Below, one piece after another: positions 25,615-34,760 of a stretch of 64,000 bases of DNA (position 1 is the first letter of the stretch; each line of letters opens with the position of its first letter). This stretch comes from Sporisorium sorghi (lineage: Eukaryota; Basidiomycota; Ustilaginomycetes; Ustilaginales; Ustilaginaceae): the NCBI GenBank assembly GCA_023212695.1, contig JALCCG010000016.1, positions 98,095-162,094 of the forward strand, written 5' to 3'. The position numbers were made by a program, and so were the translations under genes. The notes under the pieces are model-generated. The model was given only the letters and a program-made list of their open reading frames with translations. It was not told where the DNA came from and searched no databases.

Positions 25615-26876
25615 TAGTCATCCCTCCCCTCAATATACTTCAGCTTGTACAGAAGCCAGATGAACGGTTCGTCCACCCGGATCGGGCTGACCACGCTCTG
25701 CAGCTTCTGATCCACAGGGTTGCTGCCTAAGGCAGACACGGCAAAATACGCTGTATTCGAAAAATATACATCCATCGTGCCCTTGAACGGACGGTCGACC
25801 TTCTCGATAAAGCGGCGAATCTCGCCATCGATATTTTCAAACTCGGTCATGTTCAAATGCTTGCGGTGCACCATATTGTTGAATATGTTGCTGTTCAGCT
25901 TCACATATTCGCCATCCTCATCCTTAAGCGCATGAAGCATATCGCTCTTGGTTAGGACGACAGCTGTCGGAATATCCGTTTTGCCCTTGTCCTCATAAGC
26001 AATGAAATCACCGAACATGGTGAGGACAACATCGCGAGGTTCATCGTACTGGGATACCCATTCGCCTGGCTGATCGCCGAACTTCAAACGGATTTTCTCC
26101 CGAATGGAGCGAATCTGGAGCGGATCGACCATAAACAGAATGCCCGCGGAGTTCTTGATGTGCTGTCCATGAAGTCCCAGGTAGTCCTCGTCCACCATGC
26201 CTTCACCCGCCACGTCAAAAAATACAAGCGTTAACGGCGGCTTCGATTCATCCTTGAACACGAATTGAAATATAAAAGGCTCCTGCATCTTCTCCTTCTG
26301 AGTAGACGCCAGCAAATCTCCGCGTTCAAACAACGGTTCCTCATATCCGGTGCGGAACTTGCGGCTGATCTCCGCATTCAGCGGCATACAGGCCGCATCG
26401 AAGTGATCCGCCGTCGTATGCTGCAATGTATGGATCAGCGAAGTCATATACACCGACTTGCCCACTTGGGATGCACCGATAATCGAGATAATGTTGCTCG
26501 GTACCTTCCCTGCGGTCACAGGCAGCTCATTATGGCATTTCGGGCATAAGCGTCTGCGTGTGACGACACCGTAGCGGTCGTTCAATCCAACCAGCACATG
26601 ATCCGAATAAATGTGATGTTCCTCCGGTATGTCGCTTGGCCGGATGATAGCCTCAATATCATAGACCGAATCCAGCCCAAAGCGTTCGCGGTAACGATTC
26701 AGCTCGTCGTCTTCCCCAAGCGCATAATCCTCGTCGTCCTCACGGTCGTGGGCAGCCCGGAAGACAACCTCCTTCGGCGTGAACTTACTGAAACAGTAAG
26801 GGCACACAATATCATAAAACAGCGGCCTTGGCTCCGGCTCCGGCTTCTTCTTGAAAATATCAAAAATGCCCATCAT
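25614..26876 (-). CDS. Zinc-ribbon TRAFAC/DO-type GTPase
   Basis: Protein of 420 aa. A split zinc-binding site, C25-x2-C28 and C111-x2-C114, frames an acidic insertion (43-60). The P-loop GASQVGKS lies at 134-141, the G3 motif DVAG (FFDVAGEG) about 80 residues later, and a G4-like TKSD specific for guanine near 305. The order of motifs and zinc ribbon match the DO-GTPase2 type (predicted conflict or signalling GTPases) as I remember the family. Start ATG with GGAGGT five bases upstream. Coupled to the GAP1-like gene downstream, its probable partner. Confidence 0.75.
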   Translation of the reverse strand: MMGIFDIFKKKPEPEPRPLFYDIVCPYCFSKFTPKEVVFRAAHDREDDEDYALGEDDELNRYRERFGLDSVYDIEAIIRPSDIPEEHHIYSDHVLVGLNDRYGVVTRRRLCPKCHNELPVTAGKVPSNIISIIGASQVGKSVYMTSLIHTLQHTTADHFDAACMPLNAEISRKFRTGYEEPLFERGDLLASTQKEKMQEPFIFQFVFKDESKPPLTLVFFDVAGEGMVDEDYLGLHGQHIKNSAGILFMVDPLQIRSIREKIRLKFGDQPGEWVSQYDEPRDVVLTMFGDFIAYEDKGKTDIPTAVVLTKSDMLHALKDEDGEYVKLNSNIFNNMVHRKHLNMTEFENIDGEIRRFIEKVDRPFKGTMDVYFSNTAYFAVSALGSNPVDQKLQSVVSPIRVDEPFIWLLYKLKYIEGRDD

Positions 26877-26949
26877 TTGTACCTCCCTCTAAACCTCTGG
26901 ATTGCATGGACGCTTTCGTTGTTGTCACTGTGTTCTATCTCTGCTCTCT

Positions 26950-27591
26950 CTATCTATACACCAGCTCATACCGTTGTCCATACTTCTTCCCGTCCGTAAA
27001 AAACAGGCGTACATAATCGTTCTTACCGACCTCAATGACGGGCAGTACATTCCGTCCGGCCGCAAAATCCGTAACGAACGGGTACAATATCCCGTCTTCC
27101 TTGTTCACCGGATAAGCTCCCTCTTTCTTCACATAGCAGAGAGCCTCCTTCGGTACAGGCACTTCGGCTGTAACCTGAATTTCAATCGTTTTATAGGATT
27201 GCAGCCAGCGGCTTTTTTCGCGAATGGAGTATACCAGCATGGCTTTACCGGTGCTGAACTGAATGCAGTTCGCTTCATCGGGCTGTGTGATCAAAGTGGT
27301 CTCCCCGTTTTCAGAAGAGAAGGCATACACCGTATATGAGATCTGCCCAACACCATCCACACGATCCCGATAACCATTATTCGCCTTGTATTCGTCTCTG
27401 GTATACAAGCGCAGGCTGCCAAGATGCGGATCTCCATTCGATGCGGCGAATTCGTCATCCATCACACGTTGAATGTATACCGCTTGAAGACCAGGCGGCC
27501 AGTTCCAGCGAATCGTGCAGAAACCTTCGTCCAATTGATGGCTTAATCCCTGAATAACCCAATCTCCGGGCTCCGCATTTTTATACTGCAT
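26950..27591 (-). CDS. Small beta-rich protein of the GTPase/tubulin operon
   Basis: Product of about 213 aa, no recognised family and no signal or membrane segment. Alternating hydrophobic strands (LQAVYIQRV, CIQFSTGKAMLVYSIRE, KTIEIQVTAEVPVP, DYVRLFFTDGKKYGQRYELVY) suggest two beta-sandwich or FN3-like domains. The ATG at 27591 has AGGGGG nine bases upstream; a longer frame from 27648 would overlap the preceding vWA gene by 41 bases. Being always inside the same transcription unit, it is likely a soluble partner of the vWA protein or the GTPase. Confidence 0.7.
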   Translation of the reverse strand: MQYKNAEPGDWVIQGLSHQLDEGFCTIRWNWPPGLQAVYIQRVMDDEFAASNGDPHLGSLRLYTRDEYKANNGYRDRVDGVGQISYTVYAFSSENGETTLITQPDEANCIQFSTGKAMLVYSIREKSRWLQSYKTIEIQVTAEVPVPKEALCYVKKEGAYPVNKEDGILYPFVTDFAAGRNVLPVIEVGKNDYVRLFFTDGKKYGQRYELVYR

Positions 27592-27607
27592 ATCGAACGC
27601 CCCCTGC

Positions 27608-28873
27608 TTAAAATCCTCGGCTTGTCGAATCATTCGGCCGTTGTCCACGTCCTGTTCGGCCCGGCCGCTGCGTGCCGCCAGTTAACCTGCCGTTCTCCTT
27701 GACAGGTATCACCAGCGTGAACAAGGTCATCATACCTGCGAGGATGAAGCATGCCAAGAGACGCACACTGGCATCTCTGACTTCTCCCCCGGAGAGGCCA
27801 AATTCCAGAACAACGCCCGCCAGTAAGCCCGATACCGCACCGCCTATGCTAAAACTGCGCGCGAGATAACGGTTGTCAAACACCAGGCCGAGCGCCAGAC
27901 CCATGGCAGTGCCAATGAGCAGCATCGCAGCAATTCTTCCGATCTGATAATAAACGCTGTCTTCCATAGCGCCCGTTCGCTTCGTCAACAGCGAACGGTC
28001 CCCGACATCATCATAAATTTTCTGAAAAACAAAAGACAAATCTGCCGCATTCTGCACATCGTAATATTGCCCGCCCGTCTCGGCTGCAATCGTTTGAAGC
28101 AGATTGGCACCATCCTTATACACGAGGCTAAGGCCAATCGTATTCACCGCGATTTGCTGCTGCTTGTAGTCCGCAAGCACACGATCATGGTCGGTTTCGC
28201 TAAATCCGTCTGACAGCATAATGACCATGGCGCTTCGCCCCGCATCCTGGCTTTCCTGAATATGCGACATGGTATCCTCAAGCGCGAGACTAATGTCCGT
28301 ACCACCGTCAGTTGTTGCCAAACCGTCGATTTCCGCCATGATCTCATCCTTGATTTCCTGGTTCTTCACACGGGTAAATGGCTGCAGTAACGTTGTTGCA
28401 TGATCAAACACGATCACCGATACCCTGTTATCCCGATCCATGCGGTTGATCAGATTTTTGGCTGCTGTATAGCGATCCTGATTCGGGTCGGTATCCTTCA
28501 TGCTGCCGGAATTGTCTATGACCAGAACAACGTCCTTCACGGGCTTGGCGCTGCCCGGGTTCAGCTGGTACACCCACTCAAACAGCAGGCCAAGCAGGAA
28601 CAGTGCCACCAAAGTGGATGGAATCAGCAGCTTCCACGATGTGCCCGTGTATCGCTGTCTCCAGGAGCTCCCGCTCAAACGGGGGGAGATCAATTCTGCG
28701 ATTAAGCAGGCCAAGCCGATGCAGAAGGCCAGAATCCCGAAATAGATTCCCGTAACCACAATAACGGGAAGCCCTGTTCCCCACTGGCGGAGCAGAAATT
28801 CCCCAATGGCAAATCCAATTCCCCCGCCGACCAGACTCAACAGCAGCAGGAGAGGGTTTATTTTTCGTTGCAC
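27608..28873 (-). CDS. Membrane-embedded vWA-domain protein
   Basis: Protein of 421 aa. Three N-terminal membrane segments (about 7-27, 36-62, 82-103), a von Willebrand factor A domain with the complete metal site DNSGSM (120-125), T and D loops (TTDGGTDISLAL, MLSDGFSETD), and three C-terminal membrane segments with a glycine-rich turn. The vWA lies between membrane spans, probably outside. Ends in a basic Arg/Gly tail. GTG start with only weak ribosome site; follows the 794-aa gene by 37 bases. vWA domains bind partners in a Mg2+-dependent way; the second vWA protein of the same operon is the likely counterpart. Confidence 0.82.
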   Translation of the reverse strand: MQRKINPLLLLLSLVGGGIGFAIGEFLLRQWGTGLPVIVVTGIYFGILAFCIGLACLIAELISPRLSGSSWRQRYTGTSWKLLIPSTLVALFLLGLLFEWVYQLNPGSAKPVKDVVLVIDNSGSMKDTDPNQDRYTAAKNLINRMDRDNRVSVIVFDHATTLLQPFTRVKNQEIKDEIMAEIDGLATTDGGTDISLALEDTMSHIQESQDAGRSAMVIMLSDGFSETDHDRVLADYKQQQIAVNTIGLSLVYKDGANLLQTIAAETGGQYYDVQNAADLSFVFQKIYDDVGDRSLLTKRTGAMEDSVYYQIGRIAAMLLIGTAMGLALGLVFDNRYLARSFSIGGAVSGLLAGVVLEFGLSGGEVRDASVRLLACFILAGMMTLFTLVIPVKENGRLTGGTQRPGRTGRGQRPNDSTSRGF

Positions 28874-28910
28874 AATACGCGCCTACTCTCTTTATCAGAA
28901 TCTAAGAACG

Positions 28911-31295
28911 CTAGCGCAGCTCCGGGAGCAGCGCCGGTTCCATTCCATGAAATTCATAACCGTTCGCCGTATAGGTTTCGTAGTAAGCTCTGCCATTCCG
29001 GTAATACATCAGATCCTCCAGATGGAAGCCCCCCATCAGATTCAGCTTCTCGACCCCGCTGGAGCGCTTCTCATGCACGATGCCAAGCTTGTATACTCGT
29101 AATGCTTCATCCGCACGGATGGCGTAGCGAACGAATTCGCTGTCGGCATCGCCGAAGAAATATTTCTCTTCATATCGATGCTCCTGCGTATAGTCCAGCA
29201 GCCTGACCAAAGTAACGGAATTCTCCTCCAGCATCCGGTAGAGCACCTTAAACAAATCTTCCTTGGCAAGCACCTGCTTGTTATGATACTCGATGGTTAC
29301 GTTCGCCCGGCGCAGCAGCTCCTCCTCGAAGGTCTGCACAAACGGCTCTGCCGTCAATAAATCCCTTAGACAGACTCGAATCATATTGGCCAGGATCGGC
29401 TCCGTACCTTCGTGAGTGAGAACGGATAAATTGCCGACATAGCGATCCTCGAAGAATACAGCCGCGCCGCGCTTACTTTCCAGCTCCAGCATCAGCTCCT
29501 CGGTCACCAGGCCATAATACTCCATCAAGTTCTGACCGATATAATCGTCTGCCGTGCGGATACTGGACTGAGCTGCTTCCAGCAATTCTGCTTCCAACTG
29601 GTCCAGCATGCTCGCTTGCTGCTTGTAATGCCGGTGAATCTGCTCAAGCTCCGCCTCATATAACCTGTACAGCGCAAGTTCGGTCTCCAGAAGCAGCAGC
29701 TCATACCTGCGATGATAAATATCGCCTACAAAAAAACGAATGAACTGGCGCACGTTCTGTTTATCCCGAAAGGGCAGTTTCTTGAAGGGCTGGGTTTCCA
29801 CGCTTTCTTCATAATAGCGGGTTAGTCCTTCCTGCTCCGTCTTCAGCAGGTTGCCGAGATCCCGGATTCGGGAACGGACCGCTTCGAGCAGGATCCCCGC
29901 TCCACCCTTGTCGCTTGTCCACTCCACGATTTGATAACAGCCGATATGCGGATGTGTGGACAACGAGCGGCGAAGGGCAGCGTGTACTTCTTCGGCTGTG
30001 CTCGTATCCCTCAGTCTCTTCTGGACCTCCAGCTCATAATTGCTATGGAAAAACTGCTGGCAGCCTTCTCCGAACAGTGCCTCTTCGGCCTCGCGGATAT
30101 TCATCCGCTTCAGTCCGGCATAACTGACAGGATGGGACATCATGCCTTTCAGTCCGTCCAGATGTTCGACATTCGGGAGCATCCGGTTCGCTCTAGCCGT
30201 TACGGCTTCCGGGTCGAGGCCGAAGTAAGTCAGGCATTCCTGTACCTCCGGTTCAGGTCCGGTCTTCATGCGCTGGAGAAGTCCCCGGCAGAGATGATAG
30301 AGGACCGTTAAGGCAATCGGCTCGTTCGGCCTTTTTACCCGGGCAAAGCCAGCCGAGACAAAGCCTTGGCGACCGGATTCGGTCATGATGTTGCTTTTGA
30401 AGGATGTATTGTTGTAAACGCCTCTGATCCCGTCATATGCCTCGTCCTTCTGCTTCCGATTCTTAAGCAAGCCGAGATGACAGATGATATCATAGATATC
30501 CTGCATGCCGGAGTAACCGGAGATGCCCCGCTCATTCTTATCGGACAGCACGTAGACCAGATCAAACAACGGCGAAGCCGGGTGAACGACCGGGATGCTC
30601 AGTCCATCCTCCGTCATTTGAAGCGGTGCGGAGAAGCTGTAATCCCGGCTCTGCATCAACTCAAGCTCCCGTAAGAAGGCGACCCCCACGGAGCTCGCAT
30701 AGCCATAGGTTTCAATCTGCTCCCTCTCATTGATTAGCGCGTACAAATCCATCTGCACCGATTTGAACGACTGATTGAAGATGGATTCTGCCAGTAATGA
30801 AATTTCCGGGATAAATACATTAAACGGGTCATCGACCCGTGTAATGATAGACAGATGGACCCGGTCAAAAGACGAATAACTGCGTCCATAATCTGAAATA
30901 TGGTGGCTCAACTTCCGAATGGCTTTATTTAACCCAGACAGGGGGCCCCGTTCTTGATAGAACGCCTGATACAGCTCTTTGCGCAAGGACTTGGACGCAC
31001 CGTCTGCCACCGGCAGATCCAGTTGATAACTGTGAAGACGATTGGAGGATTCGGAGCCTTTCGGCCCCGGCCTGCCGCCACGGTCCGTTCCCACATGAAA
31101 ATAGATGACGCTAGCGCTGTTGTCCCATTTGCGGTCATGAATCTCCATGATCGGTTCGATGGCTGCCGCCGTCATATCACCGATGAACAAGTATACCTCC
31201 GGGTAGTGGATGCTGCTCTGATCATCCTCCATCAAGGTAAGCTGCTCTTCCGACTTGGCATAGCCGGCAGCATACTGGCGAAGAATTTCCCTCAT
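28911..31295 (-). CDS. Uncharacterised 794-aa protein co-encoded with the tubulin-like GTPase
   Basis: No known family seen. The N-terminal 180 residues contain beta strands of a nucleotide- or tubulin-like alpha/beta fold (VYLFIGDMTAAAIEPIME, SVIYFHVGTD); the middle is mixed; residues 470-620 are long charged helices that look coiled-coil (ELLLLETELALYRLYEAELEQIHRHYKQQASML). No signal or membrane segments. It starts three bases after the tubulin-like gene, so fixed stoichiometry with it is likely; an adaptor or filament-binding role is inference. The same pair occurs, as far as I recall, in other Tubulin_2 operons. Confidence 0.75.
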   Translation of the reverse strand: MREILRQYAAGYAKSEEQLTLMEDDQSSIHYPEVYLFIGDMTAAAIEPIMEIHDRKWDNSASVIYFHVGTDRGGRPGPKGSESSNRLHSYQLDLPVADGASKSLRKELYQAFYQERGPLSGLNKAIRKLSHHISDYGRSYSSFDRVHLSIITRVDDPFNVFIPEISLLAESIFNQSFKSVQMDLYALINEREQIETYGYASSVGVAFLRELELMQSRDYSFSAPLQMTEDGLSIPVVHPASPLFDLVYVLSDKNERGISGYSGMQDIYDIICHLGLLKNRKQKDEAYDGIRGVYNNTSFKSNIMTESGRQGFVSAGFARVKRPNEPIALTVLYHLCRGLLQRMKTGPEPEVQECLTYFGLDPEAVTARANRMLPNVEHLDGLKGMMSHPVSYAGLKRMNIREAEEALFGEGCQQFFHSNYELEVQKRLRDTSTAEEVHAALRRSLSTHPHIGCYQIVEWTSDKGGAGILLEAVRSRIRDLGNLLKTEQEGLTRYYEESVETQPFKKLPFRDKQNVRQFIRFFVGDIYHRRYELLLLETELALYRLYEAELEQIHRHYKQQASMLDQLEAELLEAAQSSIRTADDYIGQNLMEYYGLVTEELMLELESKRGAAVFFEDRYVGNLSVLTHEGTEPILANMIRVCLRDLLTAEPFVQTFEEELLRRANVTIEYHNKQVLAKEDLFKVLYRMLEENSVTLVRLLDYTQEHRYEEKYFFGDADSEFVRYAIRADEALRVYKLGIVHEKRSSGVEKLNLMGGFHLEDLMYYRNGRAYYETYTANGYEFHGMEPALLPELR

Positions 31296-31298
31296 CGT

Positions 31299-34200
31299 CT
31301 ATTTCAACCTTCTTCGAATGTCGTTTAATTTGGAGGATACCTGTCGGTAGAACTGGTACCGCTCTTCGCCGTCCGCTAGCTCCACCTTCTCGTATTCCAA
31401 CCGATCGCGCGTCTCCAGGAAACGCTCAGCCAATTCCTCCAGCTTACCGAGCAGCGGCGTAATATCTTCGGAAGCGGTCAGTTCCTGATCCCGGCGGGAA
31501 GATTTGCGCAGCAGCGTGCTCCGGATTTTCTCATCCAGCTGGCGGAAATGCTTGTAGACTTCATACTCCACGTCATTCACGCTTTTCAGCAGATTGGCAA
31601 ACGGCTCCCAGGAATCCTCTTCCGGATCGCGGTCATAGACGAACAGCGCACCCTTCTTGGTAATGGTCCCGGTATACATTGCCTCGATAAATTGATCCAG
31701 CCATTTCTCCTCATTCTGATTGTCGCTGATCAAGAGCTCGAATGTCGTGATTTTGGCGGCGATGGCGGCATACTTCTTCAACTCTTCACGCACGCTGCGA
31801 ATCATTTCCGGTGAACGGATCAAATTCTCTTTAGCCATATCCTCATTGATGCTGTTGAAGATATCCTTGGACCCCACCGGCTCGAGGCCTTCGTTCATCA
31901 GCCGCTTCAGCTCCGTCCAGGCCCGCTTCACTTCGCCCAGATTAGGCTTAGGCGTGTCCAGCTGAAGATCATAGGCACGAAGCAGCTCGCTGAGATCAAA
32001 TGGCTTCGTGAACACAACCGCATAACGGCTGCTTGTATTCTGGTCCACATCCTTCTCCATGATAACTTTATACGTAAGTGCCTGGTTGAATTCTGCACGA
32101 ACCCGGGCGTTATAATCCTGAACCCGCGGGTTGATATAAGTATCGCCCCAGGACTTCTCAGGAATCGGCGAAGGCAGGTAGGTCCAGTTGTTGCGGTCTG
32201 TCTGCACCAAATGACGCCCTACGCCTTCCTTGTCCATGATGGTGCGTTCGTAACTCTCCTCATAAACCTTAAGCGGCGTGTAAACGAACAGCGGCACACC
32301 GTTCTTTGTATTCAACCAGAATATCCGATTCTTCACTTCACTTTCCTTCACCGTGAAATGGGATTTACCCACCGAATTGTTCTGGTAATTGCGAATGCCC
32401 TTCAGAATGCTTGGCGCCTGCACAGGCACGGACACAAAGCCCCAGGATGGGAAGTACAAATTGCCCGCGCTGTTGCTCAGATGGAAGACCGGCACGGCTT
32501 CATCATCCAGCTTGCTGGCGATGTTGCGCTCGACGAACTTTTCGATGGAATCCTCCTGCCCGAATTTCATGGTCAGGAAGTCCTCCATCGAGCGGGTGAT
32601 CAAATCGCCGAATTTGTCCGTCAGAAACTCGGAGATGGATCTGACGATATCAATCTCCTGCTCCCGGGTCCAACGATTGGCATGGCTCAGCAGTTCCTGT
32701 GCGAAATCCCGGATGAGATCGTCCACATCTTTTTGATCCATGATTTTGTTGATCACATCGGAGATGTCAGGCACGCTGACCAAGTTCCAGTAATACGTCT
32801 TGTTCCCTTTATGATCCTGCTGTTCATCACCGTTGACAAGGATGTCCCCGTTCTTGGCAAATATGGAGTTCAGCGCGTTCAGAATTTCGGTATATACGCT
32901 ATAAATCCGGTTGTTCTCCTGGTTGAGCAGATCGTATAAATCCTCATAGAATTCAATCATCTGCTCGGTGCGTTCCACATCGGCTTCCAGCCAGTATTCA
33001 TTGATCTTTGCTTCAATATAGATGTTCTTCTTCTTATCCTTCGAGACAAAAGCACTCTTCGCATCGCCCAGGCGTTCGATCGCCTGTTCTCTGGCCGACT
33101 CGATATCGCGGGGAATGCGGGTCAGGTTCTCCCGGAGCGTTTCGATGTAAGACAGCAGCATCTTCAGCAGGCTGAAGCCCTTCTCCGTATAAATCAGACG
33201 GGATACATAGAACGGTCCTTGCTGCGGATGCAGGAACATCCGGCGGATTTGGTCGCTGAATTGATCCACGATCTCGCCTGGAAGCTGCTTCTTCGCTTTG
33301 ATGTATTCCTCACGGGCTCTGGCGAGAAAATTCTGCTCCAGCTCCGTATCCATATTAATGACCTGATTCTTCACCACATTGGCATAGCTGAGCCGCTCGC
33401 TGTTCTGATACCCGGGCAGCGGCTCCGGTACGCGGGACTCGAAATTCTTCGTCATTGAGTCCAGGTCGATGCCCAGCTTGCTTGCAAACTTCTCAACGTC
33501 CTCCTGGCTTGGCGCTTTCTCGAACATGGTTTGCATTTTGCCAAATACGCGGTATGCCAGATAGGTGGTCATCTCCTCGATAGGCAGCACGGCCGAGGAT
33601 GCTCCGATAATGTTGTAATCGTAATTGGCAGGATAGGCTTTGTTCATCTGGGCAATGTTGGTTCGGATGTTGCTGATATAATCATGGATTGCAAACTCTT
33701 CGCCGGACTGCTTTTCCTCGCTGGCCATGAAGTTCGTGATATTCTCGGCGGTGACATTCATGCAGTAATCATAGGCGTTCTCCAGCAGTTTGCCCTCCGT
33801 ATTGGTAGCAGAGATGAGATGGCACAGATTAAACGGAGGCAGCGGCGAATTCACGCTCAGAATACTGCCATACTGCTGCTTGAACCGTTCGCCTCTGGCA
33901 TCCACGTTCATCCAGTAGTCAAGCTCCTTCAGCGCCGCATATCCGTTCTTCTTGATGTACTCGCGTGTGTGCTCGCTCAAGCTTTTGTTAGCCAGATTGA
34001 TATCCGGCGTAAACAGATAACCGAGTGTGTTCACACGGTCAATCCCCGCAGAGCCGTGATCGCGCTCAATAATGCCGCGGACGATATAAGCAATATCAAG
34101 GAAGCAGCCGCTGCCTGTCCCGCCGGACAATCCGGTCAACAGGAAGACCATCAGCTTTTTGTTGGTGCCCACCGATAATGTCTTAATCTTCTTGTCGATC

Positions 34201-34688
34201 GCTTGCACCACTTGGGTGATTTTCGTAAACAGAAGCAAGCGGCCGGCCTGACGGACACCGGCTGCCCCGTTCATTCCATCGGTAATGCTTAGCTCCGGCG
34301 ACAGCCAATCCGTAATGTACGGCTCCAGGATGCTGCGATTCTGAAGGAGCCCTCCAATCTCCGCATTCGAGAGAAGCACGAATTCATTGATCGGATCAAG
34401 CCCTATTCCCTTATAGCGTTTATTCTTATCCTGTTCGTTGGTCTCAAAAGCCAGAAACTCCACATTGTCCGGCTTGTCCATTCTTTTCTTGGACAAGGGA
34501 TCCTCCGGCAGCTTAAATCGGCGGTTAATCTGATATTTCAGGCGCAGCAGCGCATCGATCCCCGTGCCTCCAAGTCCAATGATGAGAATCGGGTTGTCGA
34601 TGGTATCCACTCGTATTTTCTCACTGACAATCCCGCCTCCGAGTGAAACGTCAAGCTGTTGTATATGTTCTCTAACTACCGGTTTCAT
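31299..34688 (-). CDS. Tubulin/FtsZ-like GTPase (Tubulin_2 type), 1129 aa
   Basis: Huge tubulin-like protein. A Rossmann-type start ILIIGLGGTGIDALLRLK (34-51) resembles the first FtsZ/tubulin loop, and the tubulin signature SGGTGSG lies at 188-194 (FLLTGLSGGTGSGCFLD). The GTPase part covers about the first 400 residues; the remaining 700 are largely helical with coiled-coil stretches (480-560, 650-700) and have no recognised domain. No membrane segment. The ATG at 34688 has AGGAGGGG five bases upstream; a longer frame to 34730 lacks one. Family members are predicted cytoskeletal GTPases; polymerisation is not shown. Confidence 0.85.
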   Translation of the reverse strand: MKPVVREHIQQLDVSLGGGIVSEKIRVDTIDNPILIIGLGGTGIDALLRLKYQINRRFKLPEDPLSKKRMDKPDNVEFLAFETNEQDKNKRYKGIGLDPINEFVLLSNAEIGGLLQNRSILEPYITDWLSPELSITDGMNGAAGVRQAGRLLLFTKITQVVQAIDKKIKTLSVGTNKKLMVFLLTGLSGGTGSGCFLDIAYIVRGIIERDHGSAGIDRVNTLGYLFTPDINLANKSLSEHTREYIKKNGYAALKELDYWMNVDARGERFKQQYGSILSVNSPLPPFNLCHLISATNTEGKLLENAYDYCMNVTAENITNFMASEEKQSGEEFAIHDYISNIRTNIAQMNKAYPANYDYNIIGASSAVLPIEEMTTYLAYRVFGKMQTMFEKAPSQEDVEKFASKLGIDLDSMTKNFESRVPEPLPGYQNSERLSYANVVKNQVINMDTELEQNFLARAREEYIKAKKQLPGEIVDQFSDQIRRMFLHPQQGPFYVSRLIYTEKGFSLLKMLLSYIETLRENLTRIPRDIESAREQAIERLGDAKSAFVSKDKKKNIYIEAKINEYWLEADVERTEQMIEFYEDLYDLLNQENNRIYSVYTEILNALNSIFAKNGDILVNGDEQQDHKGNKTYYWNLVSVPDISDVINKIMDQKDVDDLIRDFAQELLSHANRWTREQEIDIVRSISEFLTDKFGDLITRSMEDFLTMKFGQEDSIEKFVERNIASKLDDEAVPVFHLSNSAGNLYFPSWGFVSVPVQAPSILKGIRNYQNNSVGKSHFTVKESEVKNRIFWLNTKNGVPLFVYTPLKVYEESYERTIMDKEGVGRHLVQTDRNNWTYLPSPIPEKSWGDTYINPRVQDYNARVRAEFNQALTYKVIMEKDVDQNTSSRYAVVFTKPFDLSELLRAYDLQLDTPKPNLGEVKRAWTELKRLMNEGLEPVGSKDIFNSINEDMAKENLIRSPEMIRSVREELKKYAAIAAKITTFELLISDNQNEEKWLDQFIEAMYTGTITKKGALFVYDRDPEEDSWEPFANLLKSVNDVEYEVYKHFRQLDEKIRSTLLRKSSRRDQELTASEDITPLLGKLEELAERFLETRDRLEYEKVELADGEERYQFYRQVSSKLNDIRRRLK

Positions 34689-34760
34689 AATTTCCCCTCC
34701 TGATAGGTCATGGCTTAAGAGGTTGTTCAAAAAGTCCGCTTTTGATCATGAACACGCACT

